Positions 1-9,170 of a DNA stretch of 64,000 nt are shown here, piece after piece; positions within the stretch are counted from its first letter, which is position 1, and the number at the start of each line of letters is the position of its first letter. Below the pieces are notes generated by a model. The model was not told where the DNA came from. It worked only from the letters and a program-made list of their open reading frames with translations, and searched no databases. Source of the stretch: Croceitalea sp947503285 (GTDB lineage: Bacteria; Bacteroidota; Bacteroidia; Flavobacteriales; Flavobacteriaceae); contig NZ_BTGQ01000002.1 of NCBI RefSeq assembly GCF_036985505.1, positions 124,001 to 188,000 of the forward strand, given 5' to 3'. A program made the translations under genes and the position numbers.

Positions 1-367
1 TAATCTCGACCAGCCCATCATAGTCCACCACATACGCTTCGTTCAGATATACCGGTAAATTATAATCTTTGGAATTGACCAAGCCGACCGCAGCATAGAA
101 TGTACGCGCCTCAAACTTTAAGGCATGGTCACGCATTTTATGCAGGTCTGCCTTAAAAAATTCCATATCCTTTGGGTCGCCAGGATATTCAATGCTTTTT
201 ACAACCACAAAACTCATTTCTTTATTCTTGGTGCATACGAATTGTGGATTCTTCTTTAGCTCGCTATTCACTGCCAAAAATTCGTAGCCATTCTTTTCGA
301 GCTCCTTCCCCACAATATTCATGGCCAGGTTATGCAATTCTTGTGCTGTAAGTTTACGTTGTTCCAT
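1..367 (-). CDS. Small conserved nqr-linked protein, 3' end cut by window
   Basis: The minus strand reads an open frame from ATG at 365-367 to the window edge, about 122 residues, beginning MEQRKLTAQELHNLAMNIVG. It is a soluble mixed alpha/beta protein with no signal peptide or membrane segment and one Cys. I do not recognise a domain. Short proteins of this kind next to nqrF in Bacteroidetes are, as I recall, sometimes labelled NqrF, but this one has none of the NqrF parts: no 2Fe-2S cysteines, FAD motif or NADH motif. Its start codon lies only a few bases after the U-tract of the nqr terminator, so transcription probably depends on read-through. Function unknown; being a real gene is fairly sure because the frame is long, its composition looks protein-like and the spacing is gene-like. 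Confidence 0.7.
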   Translation of the reverse strand, partial: MEQRKLTAQELHNLAMNIVGKELEKNGYEFLAVNSELKKNPQFVCTKNKEMSFVVVKSIEYPGDPKDMEFFKADLHKMRDHALKFEARTFYAAVGLVNSKDYNLPVYLNEAYVVDYDGLVEI

Positions 368-372
368 TTAAT

Positions 373-403
373 TGAAAAAGCCGATACGGAAAGGTATCGG
401 CTT
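373..403 (-). terminator. Intrinsic terminator of the nqr operon
   Basis: A perfect 10-bp stem (AAGCCGATAC at 378-387 against GTATCGGCTT at 394-403) with a 6-base loop is followed, on the minus strand, by TTTTT. It lies 40 bp after the nqrF stop and about 7 bases before the next start codon, so it could also act as an attenuator for that gene. Confidence 0.85.
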
Positions 404-442
404 GTATTTTATAGTATTATGAGTAACCATATGTCTTCGGGC

Positions 443-1750
443 CTATCCTCCAAAATCGTCAAATCTAATATGTTCATCAGGTATTCCGAAGTCTTCACCC
501 ATTTTTTGGACAGCTTTGTTCATTAGCGGGGGGCCACAGAAATAAAGCTCAATATCTTCAGGGGATTCGTGATGGTTCAGATAATTATCAATCACACAAT
601 TATGTATAAAACCAACAAAACCGTCACCTGGAGCGTCTATATCCTCTTTTACCTTCCAATTATCCTCCTCTAGAGGCTCTGAAAGGGCCAAGTAAAATTT
701 AAAATTCGGAAACTCCTTTTCCAATTTGTAAAAATGATCCAAATAAAACAACTCACGTTTCGAACGACCACCATACCAATAGGTAACTTTTCGGTCGGTC
801 TTCAAGGTTTTAAAGAGATGGTACAAATGTGAACGCATCGGAGCCATACCAGCACCACCACCAACGTATAACATCTCAGAGTCCGATTCGTTGATGAAGA
901 ACTCACCGTAAGGTCCGGAGATAACGACATCATCCCCAGGTTTTAAGCCAAAGATATACGATGAAGCTACACCAGGGTTGACATCCATCCATCCATTCTT
1001 AGAACGATCCCATGGCGGCGTGGCAATACGCACATTCAACATAATCTCCCTTCCTTCAGCCGGGAAAGAGGCCATTGAATAGGCCCTTTCTACCATTTCA
1101 GGATTTTTCATCACAAGGGGCCAAAGATTGAACTTATCCCATTCAGCTTGAAATTTATCTGGGGTATCGTGCTCTTCAGGATGTGCGGTAATATCCATAT
1201 CAGCAAACTTCACCTCACATTTTGGAACCTCAATCTGAATGTAACCACCAGCTTTATAGCCCATATCCTCTGGAATTTCAACAACAAATTCTTTGATAAA
1301 GGAAGCTACATTATAGTTACGGACTACTTTGGCCGGCCATTTTTTGATACCGAATACTTCTTCGGGTATCGTGATATCCATATCTTGCTTTACCTTAACC
1401 TGACAAGCCAACCTAGCGCCATGTTGCAATTCTTTTCTTGAAAAATGGGGTGTTTCCGTAGGCAAAGCCTCCCCACCGCCTGACAACACGTGACATTCGC
1501 ACTGAATGCAGGTACCGCCACCACCACAAGCCGATGGTAAGAATACTTTTTGATTGCCCAAGGTCGACAGTAAGGTACCCCCTGAGGCCACTTCAATTTT
1601 CTTTTCACCATTAATGGTCAACGTTACCGGACCAGAAGGTGAAAGCTTTTCTTTGGTGAACAATAAAAGTGCTACCAAAAGCAATAACAATATCAAAAAT
1701 GCAACTACGGTTATCAGAATGGTACCACCGGTACTTGTAGCTAATATCAT
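443..1750 (-). CDS. nqrF: Na+-translocating NADH:quinone reductase subunit F
   Basis: NqrF is the NADH-oxidising entry subunit of Na+-NQR: electrons go from NADH to FAD, then to a 2Fe-2S cluster and into the membrane subunits. The 435-residue product has one N-terminal membrane helix (about 9-31), a ferredoxin domain with cluster cysteines C75, C81, C84 and C116 (CGGGGTCIQC pattern), and a ferredoxin-reductase module with the FAD motif RAYSMAS (about 245) and the NADH-binding stretch GGGAGMAPMRSHL (about 298). Length is normal for the family. It is the last gene of nqrABCDEF, 1 base after nqrE, and is followed by a strong terminator. Identification is secure. Confidence 0.97.
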   Translation of the reverse strand: MILATSTGGTILITVVAFLILLLLLVALLLFTKEKLSPSGPVTLTINGEKKIEVASGGTLLSTLGNQKVFLPSACGGGGTCIQCECHVLSGGGEALPTETPHFSRKELQHGARLACQVKVKQDMDITIPEEVFGIKKWPAKVVRNYNVASFIKEFVVEIPEDMGYKAGGYIQIEVPKCEVKFADMDITAHPEEHDTPDKFQAEWDKFNLWPLVMKNPEMVERAYSMASFPAEGREIMLNVRIATPPWDRSKNGWMDVNPGVASSYIFGLKPGDDVVISGPYGEFFINESDSEMLYVGGGAGMAPMRSHLYHLFKTLKTDRKVTYWYGGRSKRELFYLDHFYKLEKEFPNFKFYLALSEPLEEDNWKVKEDIDAPGDGFVGFIHNCVIDNYLNHHESPEDIELYFCGPPLMNKAVQKMGEDFGIPDEHIRFDDFGG

Positions 1751-1751
1751 T

Positions 1752-2492
1752 TTATTCGTTTATTACATCGTTATAAGAGACCGCTTTTTTGTCATCAATC
1801 TCTTCTTTAATTATTTTCTCTTCCTCAATTTTTTCAGCGGTGGTCTGCTCCGTAGTTTCAGGTGGATCATTATCACCTGTCAACATACCACCAAAGCTTT
1901 GAAAACCAATACCCATTAAGCCTGTGATTATAAAGGTAATTCCTAAACCACGCAGTGGCGGCGGAACATTGGAATATCTAATTTTCTCGCGAATGGCGGC
2001 AATCGCCAAAATCGCCAAAAACCATCCAATACCAGAACTAATGCCGTAGTTTAAGGCAAGCCCCAATGAAGGGATGTCCCTTGCCTGCATGAATAGGGAC
2101 CCACCTAAAATAGCACAGTTTACTGCTATCAACGGCAAAAAGATACCTAAGGAGTTGTATAGGGATGGTGAGAACTTCTCGACCACGATTTCTACCAACT
2201 GCACCATCGTCGCGATAGTAGCAATAAACATAATGAAGGAAAGAAAACTCAGGTTATAATCCGCATATTCGGGACCCAACCATGCCAATGCCCCATCACG
2301 AAGCAAATATTGATCCAATAACCAGTTTAGGGGCACGGTTACCGCTAAAACAAATATAACGGCCGCCCCGAGCCCTACCGCAGTGGCTACTTTTTTAGAA
2401 ACCGCTAAATAAGAACACATTCCTAAAAACACAGCAAATACCATGTTATCTATAAAAATGGACTTGAAAAATAATTCTATATGCTCTAACAT
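1752..2492 (-). CDS. nqrE: Na+-NQR subunit E, with acidic C-terminal extension
   Basis: NqrE is one of the two related integral membrane subunits (D and E) that hold the intramembrane iron centre and form part of the Na+ path. The 246-residue product shows the expected hydrophobic helices and the family stretch NCAILGGSLF near residue 125, including the conserved Cys. Typical NqrE is about 200 residues; here some 40 extra residues follow the last helix, rich in Glu, Asp and Lys (ETTEQTTAEKIEEEKI) and probably disordered on one membrane face. It lies 13 bases after nqrD and 1 base before nqrF. The identification is secure; the role of the tail is unknown. Confidence 0.96.
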   Translation of the reverse strand: MLEHIELFFKSIFIDNMVFAVFLGMCSYLAVSKKVATAVGLGAAVIFVLAVTVPLNWLLDQYLLRDGALAWLGPEYADYNLSFLSFIMFIATIATMVQLVEIVVEKFSPSLYNSLGIFLPLIAVNCAILGGSLFMQARDIPSLGLALNYGISSGIGWFLAILAIAAIREKIRYSNVPPPLRGLGITFIITGLMGIGFQSFGGMLTGDNDPPETTEQTTAEKIEEEKIIKEEIDDKKAVSYNDVINE

Positions 2493-2505
2493 AATCTTCT
2501 TCTAT

Positions 2506-3153
2506 TTATGCTTCTTCAATTAATGCCCTATTTCTAGAACGCTGTACCCAAATGATGACCCCCACCACAATAAGTGCCGCAGGAGGTATAATCATAAATC
2601 CATTGTTCTCATAACCAATGGCATATAGGCCGGTCTTCGCAATTGGATCACCCAAAACCGGAATTCCAAACAAGGTTCCCGCGCCTAGAAGTTCCCTAAA
2701 GAATCCTACCATAACCAAAATTAAGCCGTATCCCAAGGCATTACCGACTCCATCTAAAAACGAGCGCCATACACCATTACCCAAGGCAAAGGCTTCAAAC
2801 CTACCCATGATGATACAGTTGGTTATGATAAGACCAACGAATACCGACAGTGTTTTACTAAGTTCGTAAGCGAAAGCCTTTAAAACTTGATCTACCACAA
2901 TTACCAGTGTGGCCACAACGATTAATTGCGCAATGATCCTGATTTTTGAGGGAATAAGGTTTCGCATTAGGGAGATGACCACGTTACCAACGCCCATCAC
3001 AAAAATCACTGAGATGGACATCACCAATGAGGCTTTTAATTCGGCGGTAATCGCCAAGGCAGAACAAATACCCAATACCTGTATGGTAATAGGATTATTA
3101 TCCGCTAGTGGGTCTAGAATTAGATTTGCATCTTTCTTTGATAGTAGTGCCAT
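2506..3153 (-). CDS. nqrD: Na+-NQR subunit D
   Basis: NqrD is the integral membrane partner of NqrE, a homologous subunit inserted with opposite topology; together they hold the iron centre between the NqrF 2Fe-2S cluster and the NqrC flavin. The 215-residue product is almost entirely hydrophobic helices and carries the conserved half-channel motif TNCIIMGRFEAFA (about residues 110-122) with its Cys. Length fits the family. It starts 1 base after the nqrC stop and ends 13 bases before nqrE, so it sits inside a single transcription unit. Secure. Confidence 0.97.
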   Translation of the reverse strand: MALLSKKDANLILDPLADNNPITIQVLGICSALAITAELKASLVMSISVIFVMGVGNVVISLMRNLIPSKIRIIAQLIVVATLVIVVDQVLKAFAYELSKTLSVFVGLIITNCIIMGRFEAFALGNGVWRSFLDGVGNALGYGLILVMVGFFRELLGAGTLFGIPVLGDPIAKTGLYAIGYENNGFMIIPPAALIVVGVIIWVQRSRNRALIEEA

Positions 3154-3154
3154 C

Positions 3155-3904
3155 TTAATTTGTTCTGATTGTTTCTAAATAAGGTTTGTAGGCTTTTAAG
3201 GTCTCCTTTATCATAGCGGTAACCCCATTTCCTGTAATCGTAGATCCCGCTATGGCATCCACTTCATTATCTTCTTTGTCGTTGTTCAAGGGGTCGTTAT
3301 TGGTCTTTGAAACCGTTATACCAGAGTAACTACCATCATCCAGAAGGGACTCCCCAATAAAATCATCCATAAAGAACCGCAATTTGATATTCGCCCCTAA
3401 ACCAGCTGTTTCACCCTTGTGATCAAAATACACTCCTTGAACGACCATGTTCTTGTCTACGGAGATATAACCCCAAATGGCATCCCAAAGACCTTTACCG
3501 TACATTGGAAGCACATAAATCTTCTCGCCATCTTTTTCACCAACAAATATGGGAAGTTTGGCCTCTTCACCTTTTTTGAAAGCGTCAATTTGCTTCTTGA
3601 CGTCTAAAGAAAAGGCATCATCATCTTTTTTGATTTCACCATCGATCAGTACATATTGTTCCGTTATGTTTTCATTGAACTTTTCTTCGACGACATCCGT
3701 GGGAATGAAATTTACACCACTATCTGGGGTATTTTCATTTACCCCCATGGCGTAAAGAATATTCTGTTGTTTCTCAAATCGTTCGTTCTCTTTGATGCGT
3801 TCACTAAGTCCTGAGGCCAAAAAAGCCAGCAATGAACCCACTACGATAACCATGATAATCGCAAAAACGACCGTGTACCCGTTTTTATCCGTATTGATAG
3901 CCAT
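3155..3904 (-). CDS. nqrC: Na+-NQR subunit C (covalent FMN)
   Basis: NqrC carries a covalently bound FMN in a periplasmic domain and passes electrons from the NqrD/E iron centre to NqrB. The 249-residue product has one N-terminal membrane helix (about 11-32) and a soluble domain. The flavinylation site near the C terminus reads DAIAGSTIT, placing the acceptor at about T222; it fits the D..xG.T pattern used by ApbE-type flavin transferases, though better-known homologues read SGAT. No apbE gene is visible here; it may lie beyond the left edge. It is 2 bases from nqrB and 1 from nqrD. Confidence 0.96.
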   Translation of the reverse strand: MAINTDKNGYTVVFAIIMVIVVGSLLAFLASGLSERIKENERFEKQQNILYAMGVNENTPDSGVNFIPTDVVEEKFNENITEQYVLIDGEIKKDDDAFSLDVKKQIDAFKKGEEAKLPIFVGEKDGEKIYVLPMYGKGLWDAIWGYISVDKNMVVQGVYFDHKGETAGLGANIKLRFFMDDFIGESLLDDGSYSGITVSKTNNDPLNNDKEDNEVDAIAGSTITGNGVTAMIKETLKAYKPYLETIRTN

Positions 3905-3906
3905 AT

Positions 3907-5175
3907 TTAAACAGTTTCTGCTTTAAGTTCTTCCGCTTTGCCATCTGAGGGCTTTGGAAAGATGGTTGCATTTTTCAATCGCTTCATTCTTTTTCGTACG
4001 TTACCCTGAACCACATAATGGTCAATGGTCGGCGCGAATACGTTCATTAAAAGTATCGCCAAGAAAACACCTTCTGGATACCCCGGATTGAAAACCCGTA
4101 TCATGACTGATATGAAGCCTATTAAAAACCCATATACCCATTTTCCCTTATTGGTCTGCGAACCCGTTACCGGGTCTGTTGCCATATATACGATTCCGAA
4201 TGCCAAGCCTCCAACGATAAGGTGTTTCCAAAAATCGAATTGCATTAATCCGTAAAACTTGCTGTAATCAGGAATCCAACCTGCATCCACAACGCCATTA
4301 AAAATCAGCCCCATGGCCAAAGAACCTAAGACCGCACTGACCATAATCCTCCAACTGGCTATTTTGGAAAAAATCAAAAACAACCCACCAAGCAGAATCA
4401 AAAAAGTTGATGTCTCCCCTACGGAACCAGGAATGAAGCCAAAGAACATGTCGGAAAGCGAATATGAAAATTCGCTCGCATTACCTTGGGCCAAATAACC
4501 CAAAATCGTTTCACCAGAGATGGCATCGGTCGAACCAGCTTGGGTCATCCCTTCTTTTGCGCCATGGACCCAGACCTTATCACCACTCATCCAAGTTGGG
4601 TATGCAAAGAATAAAAATGCGCGAATGGTCAGTGCAGGGTTCAAGATATTCATACCCGTACCGCCAAAAACCTCTTTACCGATGATTACCCCAAAAGCTA
4701 CTGCTACGGCCAACATCCAAAGTGGGGTATCAACAGGTATTATCAAGGGTACCAACATACCCGTAACCAGGTAACCTTCTTCCACTTCATGCCCTTTGAT
4801 GACCGCAAAGATAAATTCTATGAGCAAGCCTACCCCGTAAGAAACTATTACCAATGGCAATACGGTAATCGCGCCTAACCAAAAATTATCCCAAGTAATA
4901 AAATGCTCCATCACCGAAAAATCGGAAGGAAAACCATTTATGGCTGAATAGTGTTGGTAGCCTGCATTAAAAATACCGAACAACAAACACGGTACCAATG
5001 CCAAAATAACGGTATTCATGGTACGCTTTAAATCGTCTACTGCACGAACATGCCCACCTGAGTGGGTAGTTTCGTTTGGGGTATATAAAAATGTATGCAA
5101 TGCATTGAATGCAGGTGCCATTTTTTTACCCTGATACTTTAGCTTTAACTGATGTAATTTTTCTTTCATGCCCAT
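3907..5175 (-). CDS. nqrB: Na+-NQR subunit B (covalent FMN, quinone side)
   Basis: NqrB is the largest membrane subunit; it carries a covalent FMN and riboflavin, is the main Na+ pathway and reduces quinone. The product is about 422 residues with about ten hydrophobic helices. The flavin attachment site reads DAISGETIL, acceptor about T223, where many homologues have SGAT. I chose ATG at 5173-5175, three bases after the nqrA stop codon; a second ATG follows at 5167-5169. A longer open frame back to 5250 would overlap nqrA by 73 bases and adds a non-family N terminus, so I rejected it. Secure. Confidence 0.95.
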   Translation of the reverse strand: MGMKEKLHQLKLKYQGKKMAPAFNALHTFLYTPNETTHSGGHVRAVDDLKRTMNTVILALVPCLLFGIFNAGYQHYSAINGFPSDFSVMEHFITWDNFWLGAITVLPLVIVSYGVGLLIEFIFAVIKGHEVEEGYLVTGMLVPLIIPVDTPLWMLAVAVAFGVIIGKEVFGGTGMNILNPALTIRAFLFFAYPTWMSGDKVWVHGAKEGMTQAGSTDAISGETILGYLAQGNASEFSYSLSDMFFGFIPGSVGETSTFLILLGGLFLIFSKIASWRIMVSAVLGSLAMGLIFNGVVDAGWIPDYSKFYGLMQFDFWKHLIVGGLAFGIVYMATDPVTGSQTNKGKWVYGFLIGFISVMIRVFNPGYPEGVFLAILLMNVFAPTIDHYVVQGNVRKRMKRLKNATIFPKPSDGKAEELKAETV

Positions 5176-5177
5176 TT

Positions 5178-6530
5178 TTATCCGATTTCTTGATACATTA
5201 AGTCGAGTCCTTCCCTGATTATTTGTTGGTGGGGTTGTTTCGAAATACAAATGAATTCAGTCAATGAGAAATCTTCAGGAGCAACCTCATATAGACCGAG
5301 TTGTTCCATCTCATCCAAGTCTTTGACCATACATGCCTTTAAAAGCTGTAATGGATAGATATCCAAGGGAAAGACCTCTTCGTACTTACCGGTAACCACA
5401 AATGCACGATGTTCACCGTTGGTGTTGGTGTCTAGATCATATTTCTTGTTTTTGTTCAACCAAGAAAACGTAAGTGCCCTAGTAGACGAGATTTTATTGA
5501 AGACCGGTTTGTTCCATCCGAAAAACTCGTAATCATCCCCTTCAGGAATCGCCGTAACCGTGTTATTGTAGAATCCTAAGTGACCATCTGGCGCGGTCTT
5601 ATGTCCGGTCAGCACATCACCGTTGATCAATCTAAATTTTTCATCATTGACCCCACTGGCGTACAAGAAGGTAGAGATCTCCGCACCGATTTTGGTAGTG
5701 TAATATTTTGGGGATTTCACCGCCGAACCTGCCAACGCAACGACCCGTTCCGCATTAAATTTACCGGTCAATAAAAATTCACCCATTATGACAAGGTCTT
5801 GGGGTGAGATGGTCCAAACCATTTCCCCTTTATTTATAGGATCGATTTTATTGATCTGCGTGCCGACCAAACCAGAAGGATGCGGACCTGAAACTTTATG
5901 CAAGGTCACTCCATTGATGGCGGTAAAAATAGAACTCGAAGTATCCCCTACCGACACATGGATCTTACCTGGGGTCAATTTACCCAATGCCGTTATAGCA
6001 GCTTGTAACTCCGCCTCTTTTCCCTTTAATGCATAGTCCACATTAGCAGCCAAAGGCGCTGTAGCATGTGCAGAGACGAATATGGCTTTGGGCGTGGCAT
6101 CGGGATTTGCGATAATATCGTATGGCCGTTGCTTTATAAAAGGCCAACAACCCGATTGCAAAAGGGTCTTTCGAACCGTTTCGGCGTCGACGCTATCCAA
6201 ATCCAATGTTTTTGAAACATGGAAACCTTGTTCTTTGTCCGCTAAAATCTTAATGGTCAGAATACGTCTTCTCGCGCCTCTTATAACCTCAACTATCTCT
6301 CCACTAACCGGAGAGACAAATTGCATTTCCTCGATGTTCTTGTTGTAAAAAATGGGTTCTCCCGCTTTAACCTCACTACCTTCTTTCAACAATAACTTAG
6401 GGGTTATTCCATGAAAATCATCAAGATTCAATGCGTATACATTACTCAAAACGGCTTTGGAGGTATTCTGTTCAGCAGCCCCGACAAGATTGATGTTCAA
6501 CCCTTTCTTAATTCGGATGTCTTTGGACAT
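5178..6530 (-). CDS. nqrA: Na+-NQR subunit A
   Basis: NqrA is the cytoplasmic subunit that contributes to ubiquinone binding in Na+-NQR; it has no redox cofactor of its own. The 450-residue product has no membrane segment, and begins MSKDIRIKKGLNINLVGAAE, matching the family N terminus (KKGLDIPI-like). It has the usual length and a C-terminal region of the type that in related complexes resembles RnfC. It is the first gene of the operon: nqrB starts 2 bases after its stop. A candidate promoter lies at 6565-6572. Divergently oriented to the T9SS plug gene with 151 bases between. Secure. Confidence 0.95.
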   Translation of the reverse strand: MSKDIRIKKGLNINLVGAAEQNTSKAVLSNVYALNLDDFHGITPKLLLKEGSEVKAGEPIFYNKNIEEMQFVSPVSGEIVEVIRGARRRILTIKILADKEQGFHVSKTLDLDSVDAETVRKTLLQSGCWPFIKQRPYDIIANPDATPKAIFVSAHATAPLAANVDYALKGKEAELQAAITALGKLTPGKIHVSVGDTSSSIFTAINGVTLHKVSGPHPSGLVGTQINKIDPINKGEMVWTISPQDLVIMGEFLLTGKFNAERVVALAGSAVKSPKYYTTKIGAEISTFLYASGVNDEKFRLINGDVLTGHKTAPDGHLGFYNNTVTAIPEGDDYEFFGWNKPVFNKISSTRALTFSWLNKNKKYDLDTNTNGEHRAFVVTGKYEEVFPLDIYPLQLLKACMVKDLDEMEQLGLYEVAPEDFSLTEFICISKQPHQQIIREGLDLMYQEIG

Positions 6531-6564
6531 ATTAGTGTAGACCTTTTGTTAACAAAATTGGATG

Positions 6565-6572
6565 CAAATTTA
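6565..6572 (-). promoter_or_regulatory. Candidate -7 box for the nqr operon
   Basis: On the minus strand the bases read TAAATTTG, an exact match to the Bacteroidetes -7 consensus TAnnTTTG, 34 bases before the nqrA start. I found no good TTTG -33 partner at the normal distance, so the call is tentative. Confidence 0.45.
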
Positions 6573-6632
6573 CTACTAAAACGCTAAAAAGTATAATAAT
6601 TATCTAGAAATTTGGGATTATAACGAGCTTCG

Positions 6633-6662
6633 TTTGTTAGGCATACTTTTTGTTTACCTTTA
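6633..6662 (+). promoter_or_regulatory. Promoter of the T9SS plug gene
   Basis: TTTG at 6633-6636, an 18-base spacer and TACCTTTA at 6655-6662 (one mismatch to TAnnTTTG) precede the ATG at 6682 by 19 bases. This fits the Bacteroidetes housekeeping promoter pattern. Confidence 0.5.
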
Positions 6663-6681
6663 CCCCAAAACTTGGTCGTAA

Positions 6682-7926
6682 ATGCGTTTTTTACTTAAAC
6701 ATTTTCCATACTTGTTAACATCATTCTGTGTTTTTGGGCAAGTTCAGGAAGAAATCAATCCCCCACCAAATATCAAGACCATCATTTTCAAAGGTCCTAC
6801 CGAAGATCAATTTCCGGTTATCAAGCTGGGCGAGACCATGTATTTGGAATTTGATGACCTAACTGCCAGTGAGCAGGATTATTACTACAAGATCATACAT
6901 TGTGATTACGATTGGACACCCTCGCAATTATTAAAATCACAATATATTGTCGGCATGGACAATCAACGGATCATAGATTATGAAAATAGCTACAACACCC
7001 TACAACCCTATTCCAATTATCGTTTGACGATACCGAATAACGAGGTGCAACTCAAAGTCACCGGAAATTACGTACTTGAGATCTACAATACCTATCAAGA
7101 GCTGCAATTCACAAGGCGCTTTGTAGTTTATAAAGATTTGGTAACCGTCGGAGGCGTGGTAAGACGTTCAAGGGATTTTGAGTTTTTAAATGAAAAACAG
7201 GTAGTTCAATTTACCGTCAATACTGCTGGTTTTCCTGTGGTAAATCCTAAAAAAGAGGTGAAAGTGGCGGTAATTCAAAATCACTATTGGCCAACCGCCC
7301 TGTATAATGTAAAACCACAATTCACCGTGGGTAATGAGTTGGTCTACAGATATGATAAGGAAACCAGTTTTTATGGAGGTAATGAATTTCTGAATTTTGA
7401 CACCAAAGATTTAAGGACCCCGACTTTCGCAATATCAAGTATTGATTTTAAAGAAGTGTATCATCATTATTTGTTTCCCAATGAATTTAGAAATGAAAAA
7501 CCCTACACATTTTTTCCTGATATCAACGGGGATTTTGTAGTACGAACGTTGCAAGGTGAAGACATATCGAGGGAGGCAGAATATACCAAGGTTCATTTTT
7601 TCTTGCCTTATGACCCCAAATTAGGCTTGGACCAAGTCTATGTCTATGGCAAGTTCAACAACTATGATTTGAGTGAGGAAAACCTGATGACGTATAATCC
7701 AGACACCGGAAATCTCGAGCTTACCTACCCCATCAAGCAAGGTTTTTACAATTACAAATACGTGGTAGAGCGCGAAGATGGCACTTTAGAGCGCAATGCC
7801 ATCAGTGGGGACTTTCATTTCACGGAAAACAATTATTTAATTTTGATTTATTACCGTGACTTTGGCGAGTTCTTTGACGGTATTATCGGGATTGGATCAG
7901 TAAATTCAGAAACAATCAGTAATTAA
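6682..7926 (+). CDS. Type IX secretion system plug protein (DUF5103)
   Basis: The 414-residue product begins with a signal peptide (MRFLLKHFPYLLTSFCVFGQ) and then follows the DUF5103 pattern: YYYKIIHCDYDWTPSQL near residue 75, a DYENSYNTLQPYSNYRL stretch, and a C-terminal immunoglobulin-like part with VYVYGKFNNYDLSEEN. In Flavobacterium johnsoniae a protein of this family was found bound to the SprA translocon, blocking its periplasmic side, so the expected role is to seal the T9SS pore when no substrate is engaged. The gene stands alone, divergent from nqrA, with no other T9SS gene next to it; porT lies 13 kb away. Family assignment is good; the function is by homology. Confidence 0.85.
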   Translation: MRFLLKHFPYLLTSFCVFGQVQEEINPPPNIKTIIFKGPTEDQFPVIKLGETMYLEFDDLTASEQDYYYKIIHCDYDWTPSQLLKSQYIVGMDNQRIIDYENSYNTLQPYSNYRLTIPNNEVQLKVTGNYVLEIYNTYQELQFTRRFVVYKDLVTVGGVVRRSRDFEFLNEKQVVQFTVNTAGFPVVNPKKEVKVAVIQNHYWPTALYNVKPQFTVGNELVYRYDKETSFYGGNEFLNFDTKDLRTPTFAISSIDFKEVYHHYLFPNEFRNEKPYTFFPDINGDFVVRTLQGEDISREAEYTKVHFFLPYDPKLGLDQVYVYGKFNNYDLSEENLMTYNPDTGNLELTYPIKQGFYNYKYVVEREDGTLERNAISGDFHFTENNYLILIYYRDFGEFFDGIIGIGSVNSETISN

Positions 7927-7941
7927 CCACAGGTATTGCCC

Positions 7942-9168
7942 ATGGATAACTTGGCCGAGAAGGAAAAGGAATCGAAATCCATAATATCAAAAGGACGCTA
8001 CGAACTCAAATTTCGAGGGACCGAATGCCTGAATTGCGGTCATGTTTTAGATGTGAGTGACAAGTATTGCCCCAACTGCTCTCAAGCCAACAGCACCAAA
8101 AAACTGGTGCTCAAAGACTTTTTTGACGAGTTTTTCTCGAGTTTGGTCAACTATGACTCAAAACTCTTGAAAACGCTCTATACCATGTTGGTAAAACCCG
8201 GCACCATTACCAAAGACTATATCAATGGTAAGCGCGTCTCTTACACCAACCCGTTTCGGTTTCTGCTCAGTTTAGCCTTTCTTTACTTTCTTATGGCCAC
8301 TTATAATAATAGTGTTTCATCAAATCTTGATAATCTCAAACTCAATGAAAGGATGAGACAGACCGGGCCTTTCTCATTTACGATCGATACCAATGATTCG
8401 ATTTCAGGAAATACCGATAGTATTCAACGCACAGATCCCTTGAACGTCGCTTTTCGTGGACTCGATTCCCTTCAGAACATTGACCCCGAAATACGGAAAG
8501 GTATGAAAGGGCTGGACTCTTTGGAGTATTTTATGAAAGAAGGTATTCGAAAGAAACAAAAGGCCGATTCACTACTATTGGCAAATCCGAAAGCATACAT
8601 CACCCAACTCAAGCAATCTGGGGAGGATACCTTTTTTGCCAAAATGGAATTCTTCTGGAAAATGCTACAGCGGGACTCCATTGCCACTTTTGAAGAAGCC
8701 CGGGAAAAATACGCAGTTGATGATAACTGGGGCACCAAAATGGCTTTTAATGGATCAAAAAGCTCGTTAAAGGCATTGGCACAACCAGGCACATGGTTGA
8801 ATGACACCTTGGCAAAGCTACCCTTTGTGATTTTCTTCTTTCTACCCATCTTCACCATTTTTCTTTATGTGGTATACATCCGTAAAAAATACACCTATAC
8901 CGATCATTTGATCTTTAGTTTCCATACCCAATCGTTATTATTTATCTTGCTCATCCTTAGCCTGATGATTGACACATTGTTCGGCTGGGAGACCACGGGG
9001 ATTTTTGGAACCATATTTTCGATATACCTGTTTCAGGCAATGCGAAAGTTTTACGGCCAAGGTCTTTTTAAAACGATTGTTAAATATTTGTTCTTGAACT
9101 CAGTTTTTGCTTTTTTAGCGATTATAACGATAATCTTACTGTTTACAGGAAGCGTTTTTACCTATTGA
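7942..9168 (+). CDS. DUF3667 membrane protein with zinc ribbon
   Basis: The product of about 408 residues opens with a Cys4 zinc-ribbon-like motif (CLNCGHVLDVSDKYCPNC, about residues 30-47) followed by the DUF3667 signature (FDEFFSSLVNYDSK, then LVKPGTITKDYINGKRVSY), one membrane helix, a long soluble middle part of about 180 residues, and three or four C-terminal helices. The family is widespread in Bacteroidetes and has no known function. I chose ATG at 7942 over TTG at 7936. It begins 15 bases after the plug gene and stops 2 bases before the apaG ATG, so the three probably share a transcript. Domain call good, function unknown. Confidence 0.85.
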   Translation: MDNLAEKEKESKSIISKGRYELKFRGTECLNCGHVLDVSDKYCPNCSQANSTKKLVLKDFFDEFFSSLVNYDSKLLKTLYTMLVKPGTITKDYINGKRVSYTNPFRFLLSLAFLYFLMATYNNSVSSNLDNLKLNERMRQTGPFSFTIDTNDSISGNTDSIQRTDPLNVAFRGLDSLQNIDPEIRKGMKGLDSLEYFMKEGIRKKQKADSLLLANPKAYITQLKQSGEDTFFAKMEFFWKMLQRDSIATFEEAREKYAVDDNWGTKMAFNGSKSSLKALAQPGTWLNDTLAKLPFVIFFFLPIFTIFLYVVYIRKKYTYTDHLIFSFHTQSLLFILLILSLMIDTLFGWETTGIFGTIFSIYLFQAMRKFYGQGLFKTIVKYLFLNSVFAFLAIITIILLFTGSVFTY

Positions 9169-9170
9169 AT

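Noticed and set aside
1..367. Second nqrF or NqrF fragment
   Set aside because: It lacks cluster cysteines, FAD and NADH motifs and does not align with NqrF.
5176..5250. N-terminal extension of nqrB
   Set aside because: It lies inside nqrA and gives an N terminus unlike the family; ATG at 5175 is adequate.
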